This document shows, in pieces, positions 5,943 through 7,915 of a stretch of DNA of 7,915 nucleotides (within the stretch, counting starts at the first letter, position 1; each line of letters starts with the position of its first letter). The notes under the pieces were generated by a model. It ran no database searches. It was given only the letters and a program-made list of their open reading frames with translations, and was not told where the DNA came from. The translations under genes were made by a program, and so were the position numbers. Source of the stretch: Acidobacteriota bacterium (lineage in GTDB: Bacteria; Acidobacteriota; Terriglobia; UBA7540; JAPUME01); assembly GCA_027294185.1 (NCBI GenBank), contig JAPUME010000142.1, positions 1 to 7,915 of the forward strand, given 5' to 3'.

Positions 5943-6647
5943 CTACTTTGAAGCTAAAATGACCATCCGCCGGCGAATTGAAAAAATCTCCCGCTCCACA
6001 CTGCGAAGCGTAAACACCTGCCAGAGCAGGAAAGAAAACAGGGCCAGAAAAGCGCCCAACGTCACCCACAGGGCGGTGTACATCTGCGGGTCCAGCCCCG
6101 AACCTTCGCCGCCCAAGATTACCGGCGCCGGGTGATGCGTTCTCCACCAACGAATCGAAAAATAGACGATGGGCACGTCGATAAAACCGATGATGCCCAC
6201 CACGGCCCCCAGCGTGGCCGACCGGCCCGACTCCTCAAAAAAGTGCCGGACGGACAGGTAAGACGCGTAAAGCAGCCACAGCGCAAAGGTGGAGGTAATC
6301 CGCGCATCCCAGGGCCACCAGAGCCCCCAGACCGGCTTCGCCCACAGAGGCCCGGTGATCAACACCAGGCTGCAAAACATGAATCCCACCTCACCCGCTC
6401 CGTGCGCCAGGCTGTCCATCTTTGGGCTGCGCTTGATGAGATAACCCAGGCTTCCCACAAAAATCACAAAGTAGGCGAGAAAGGCAATCCAGGCCGAAGA
6501 TACGTGGAAGTAGAAAATCCGCTGCACCGGCCCCATTGAGGCTTCCTCCGGCGCGTAAATAAAAGCCATGTAGAGCGCCACGGGCATCGAGCCCATCACA
6601 AGAAGTAGAAGCAGCTTGGATGAAAGGCTGCGAGATTCTCCTGACAT
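5943..6647 (-). CDS. ccmC: Heme exporter / cytochrome c maturation protein CcmC
   Basis: CcmC is the inner-membrane protein that presents heme at the periplasmic face and attaches it to CcmE. The 234-residue product has about six membrane helices and the tryptophan-rich heme-handling motif WGLWWPWDARIT (107-118). The two expected axial histidines are H48 in YFHVSSAW and one of H171/H172 in THHPAP. Length is normal (E. coli about 245). The ATG directly follows the TGA stop of ccmB (TGAATG), and its ribosome binding site GGAGGAG is formed by the last two sense codons of ccmB, so translation is coupled. The related CcsA/CcmF proteins share the WWD motif but are much longer. The basic C-terminal tail is cytoplasmic. 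Confidence 0.96.
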   Translation of the reverse strand: MSGESRSLSSKLLLLLVMGSMPVALYMAFIYAPEEASMGPVQRIFYFHVSSAWIAFLAYFVIFVGSLGYLIKRSPKMDSLAHGAGEVGFMFCSLVLITGPLWAKPVWGLWWPWDARITSTFALWLLYASYLSVRHFFEESGRSATLGAVVGIIGFIDVPIVYFSIRWWRTHHPAPVILGGEGSGLDPQMYTALWVTLGAFLALFSFLLWQVFTLRSVEREIFSIRRRMVILASK

Positions 6648-7319
6648 TCACTCCTCCATCACGTATCTGAAAAGCAGGTATGATGCCGTCGTAAAGATTA
6701 TGCTAAAGGAAAAAAGCAGCCGAATCCAGTCCACGTATTCGGCCACAGGTTGCGCCCGCAGGGCCCCGGCGGTGCTCTCCATGGCGGCGATAAAGACCGG
6801 CACCGCCACAGGGAAGTGCAGGATGGGCAGCATCACCTCCCTCATGCGCGTGTTCACCGCGATGGCGGCAAACAACGTCCCCACGGCCACGTAACCGAAT
6901 GTCCCAAGGAAAACAACCAGCAGCAACCATCCGTTGATCGATTTGAAGGGGAGGTTGTACCAGATGACGGCAAGAAACAGCACCACCATCTCCGCAACCA
7001 GGATGAACAGCAGATTCGCCAGAACCTTTCCCAGGTAGATGATCCCCGGGTCCATCGGGGCCAGCATGATCGCCTCCAGGCAGCCGTTCTCCTTTTCCGT
7101 GGCGAAGGAACGGTTGCAGCCCCACACTCCTGAAAAGGCAAACGCCACCCAGAGCAGGCCGGGCAGGAGGCGAAGCGACTCCTCCCGGGTCGGGTCGAAA
7201 CCGAAATTGAAGATGAAGATGATGACGATGCTGAACAGGCACACCGTAACCAGAGTCTCGCGGCTTCGCCACTCAAGCCTCAGGTCCTTGAGAAATACGG
7301 CTGCAATTTTTCCCAGCAT
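6648..7319 (-). CDS. ccmB: Heme exporter ABC transporter permease CcmB
   Basis: CcmB is the membrane subunit that pairs with the ATPase CcmA to form the ABC unit releasing holo-CcmE from CcmC. At 223 residues it has the normal family length. An N-terminal amphipathic start (KDLRLEWRSRE, 11-21) is followed by about six membrane helices. The family pattern between helices 2 and 3 is seen as R70, F72, E75, E77, G79 and L81, followed by MLAPMDP. The start lies 49 bp after the ccmA stop; no clear Shine-Dalgarno precedes the ATG at 7319. The stop overlaps the translation start region of ccmC. The gene sits in the standard ccmABCD order. Confidence 0.95.
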   Translation of the reverse strand: MLGKIAAVFLKDLRLEWRSRETLVTVCLFSIVIIFIFNFGFDPTREESLRLLPGLLWVAFAFSGVWGCNRSFATEKENGCLEAIMLAPMDPGIIYLGKVLANLLFILVAEMVVLFLAVIWYNLPFKSINGWLLLVVFLGTFGYVAVGTLFAAIAVNTRMREVMLPILHFPVAVPVFIAAMESTAGALRAQPVAEYVDWIRLLFSFSIIFTTASYLLFRYVMEE

Positions 7320-7368
7320 CGTTTAATGCACCAAACCAGATTTGCCGAAAAGGTTATGCTCGCAAAGA

Positions 7369-7915
7369 CTAGGGCGAAACTGCCGGCTGCGGCTGTCCCT
7401 GCTGCAGCGAAACCGGCCCGTCACTCACAACCCGTCCTGCGTCGAGCCGCAGAAGGCGGTCCGCCACCGCTGCGCCGCGCTCAAAGCTGTGAGTAGCAAC
7501 CAGGATACATTTCCCTTTCGCTTTTTCCGCGCGCAGCCGCTCGATCAGCAGTTTGACCGTCCCTTCGTCCAACCCCGTAAACGGTTCGTCGAGCAACAGG
7601 ATTTCAGGATCGTGAAGCAAGGCCCGCGCCAGCGAAACCCGCTGCTGCAAACCGCGAGACAGGTTCCGCACCGGATCGTCCGCCCGCCCTCCGAGGCCGA
7701 AAAAATCCAGCAACTCCTCGCCCACCCTGTTTCCTTCGGCCAGTCCGAAAAGCTTTCCAAAAAAGGAGAGGTTTTCCCGAGGCGTGAGATCACGGTAGAG
7801 AAAACTGTCGTGAGAAACAAAGCCCATCACCCGCCGGTAGTCCTCCTCCCGGCCACTCAGAGACTTCCCTTTCCAGCGGAATTCGCCTTCAGTGGGCCGC
7901 ACCAGAGAAGCAAGC
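7369..7915 (-). CDS. ccmA: Heme exporter ABC transporter ATP-binding protein CcmA, 5' end outside window
   Basis: This is the C-terminal 181 codons of the ABC ATPase that powers release of holo-CcmE in cytochrome c maturation. The frame is open to the right edge (LASLVRPTEGEF...), so the apparent GTG start at 7902 is not the real one. Walker A lies outside. Visible in order are the switch region GFVSHDSFLYRDLTPRENL, the signature LSRGLQQRVSLARALL, Walker B ILLLDEP with the D-loop GLD, and the switch histidine in VATHS. The signature reads LSRGL rather than LSGGQ; as I recall, such variants are common in CcmA outside Proteobacteria. The tail after the core is short and Gln/Pro-rich. CcmA is assigned over other ABC ATPases because ccmB, ccmC and ccmD follow in order. 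Confidence 0.93.
   Translation of the reverse strand, partial: LASLVRPTEGEFRWKGKSLSGREEDYRRVMGFVSHDSFLYRDLTPRENLSFFGKLFGLAEGNRVGEELLDFFGLGGRADDPVRNLSRGLQQRVSLARALLHDPEILLLDEPFTGLDEGTVKLLIERLRAEKAKGKCILVATHSFERGAAVADRLLRLDAGRVVSDGPVSLQQGQPQPAVSP

Noticed and set aside
7640..7680. CcmA signature LSRGL instead of LSGGQ as a sign of a defective ATPase
   Set aside because: As I recall, CcmA proteins outside Proteobacteria often carry this form, and Walker B, the D-loop and the switch histidine are intact.
1..7915. Search for CRISPR arrays, tRNAs, insertion sequences, phage or toxin-antitoxin genes
   Set aside because: No regularly spaced repeats, cloverleaf-like sequences, transposase or integrase motifs were found by reading both strands; the window is occupied by recognisable core or metabolic genes.

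Overview
This is a bacterial chromosomal window of about 7.9 kb, moderately GC-rich, densely packed and mostly housekeeping or metabolic. I see no phage, transposon, CRISPR or RNA gene. Combining ThyX (not ThyA), a System I cytochrome c maturation cluster ending at ccmD, and a zinc-type bL31 fits an environmental Gram-negative lineage, possibly Acidobacteriota or a related uncultured group. That assignment is inference from protein style only, with low confidence.

Layout. The left edge holds the first 152 codons of a CstA-type carbon-starvation/peptide transporter on the minus strand. A 234-bp divergent intergenic region with a good sigma70-like promoter separates it from rpmE (ribosomal protein bL31) on the plus strand. 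rpmE is followed on the same strand by thyX (flavin-dependent thymidylate synthase). From there to the right edge everything lies on the minus strand. Read in transcription order (right to left), it begins with ccmA (cut by the window edge), ccmB, ccmC and a 53-codon ccmD that is easily missed. These are followed by a three-gene carbohydrate cluster: a hexulose-6-phosphate synthase-like member of the OMP decarboxylase superfamily, a zinc-dependent medium-chain dehydrogenase, and a xylose-isomerase-like sugar isomerase/epimerase. The last gene encodes a membrane-anchored or exported protein with two VCBS/FG-GAP-like calcium-loop motifs. It ends 15 bp from the end of convergent thyX.

How the genes work together. 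CcmA and CcmB form the ABC unit that, with CcmC and CcmD, loads heme onto the chaperone CcmE for cytochrome c biogenesis. No ccmE, ccmF, ccmG or ccmH follows in this window. The trio behind it is tightly spaced (7-bp and 45-bp gaps) and probably forms one catabolic unit: an NAD(P)-dependent polyol or sugar dehydrogenase, a sugar-phosphate aldolase/decarboxylase-type enzyme and an isomerase/epimerase. The substrate cannot be deduced.

Most notable points. The dehydrogenase gene is broken into two frames exactly at a seven-A run; removing one A restores a perfect 354-residue protein. The HPS-like enzyme has the HPS-type rather than the keto-gulonate-phosphate-decarboxylase-type residues at the specificity positions I recall, yet no SIS-domain hexulose isomerase is nearby. 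ThyX has eight residues rather than seven inside its signature motif. I found nothing I would call a clearly new defence or mobile system.
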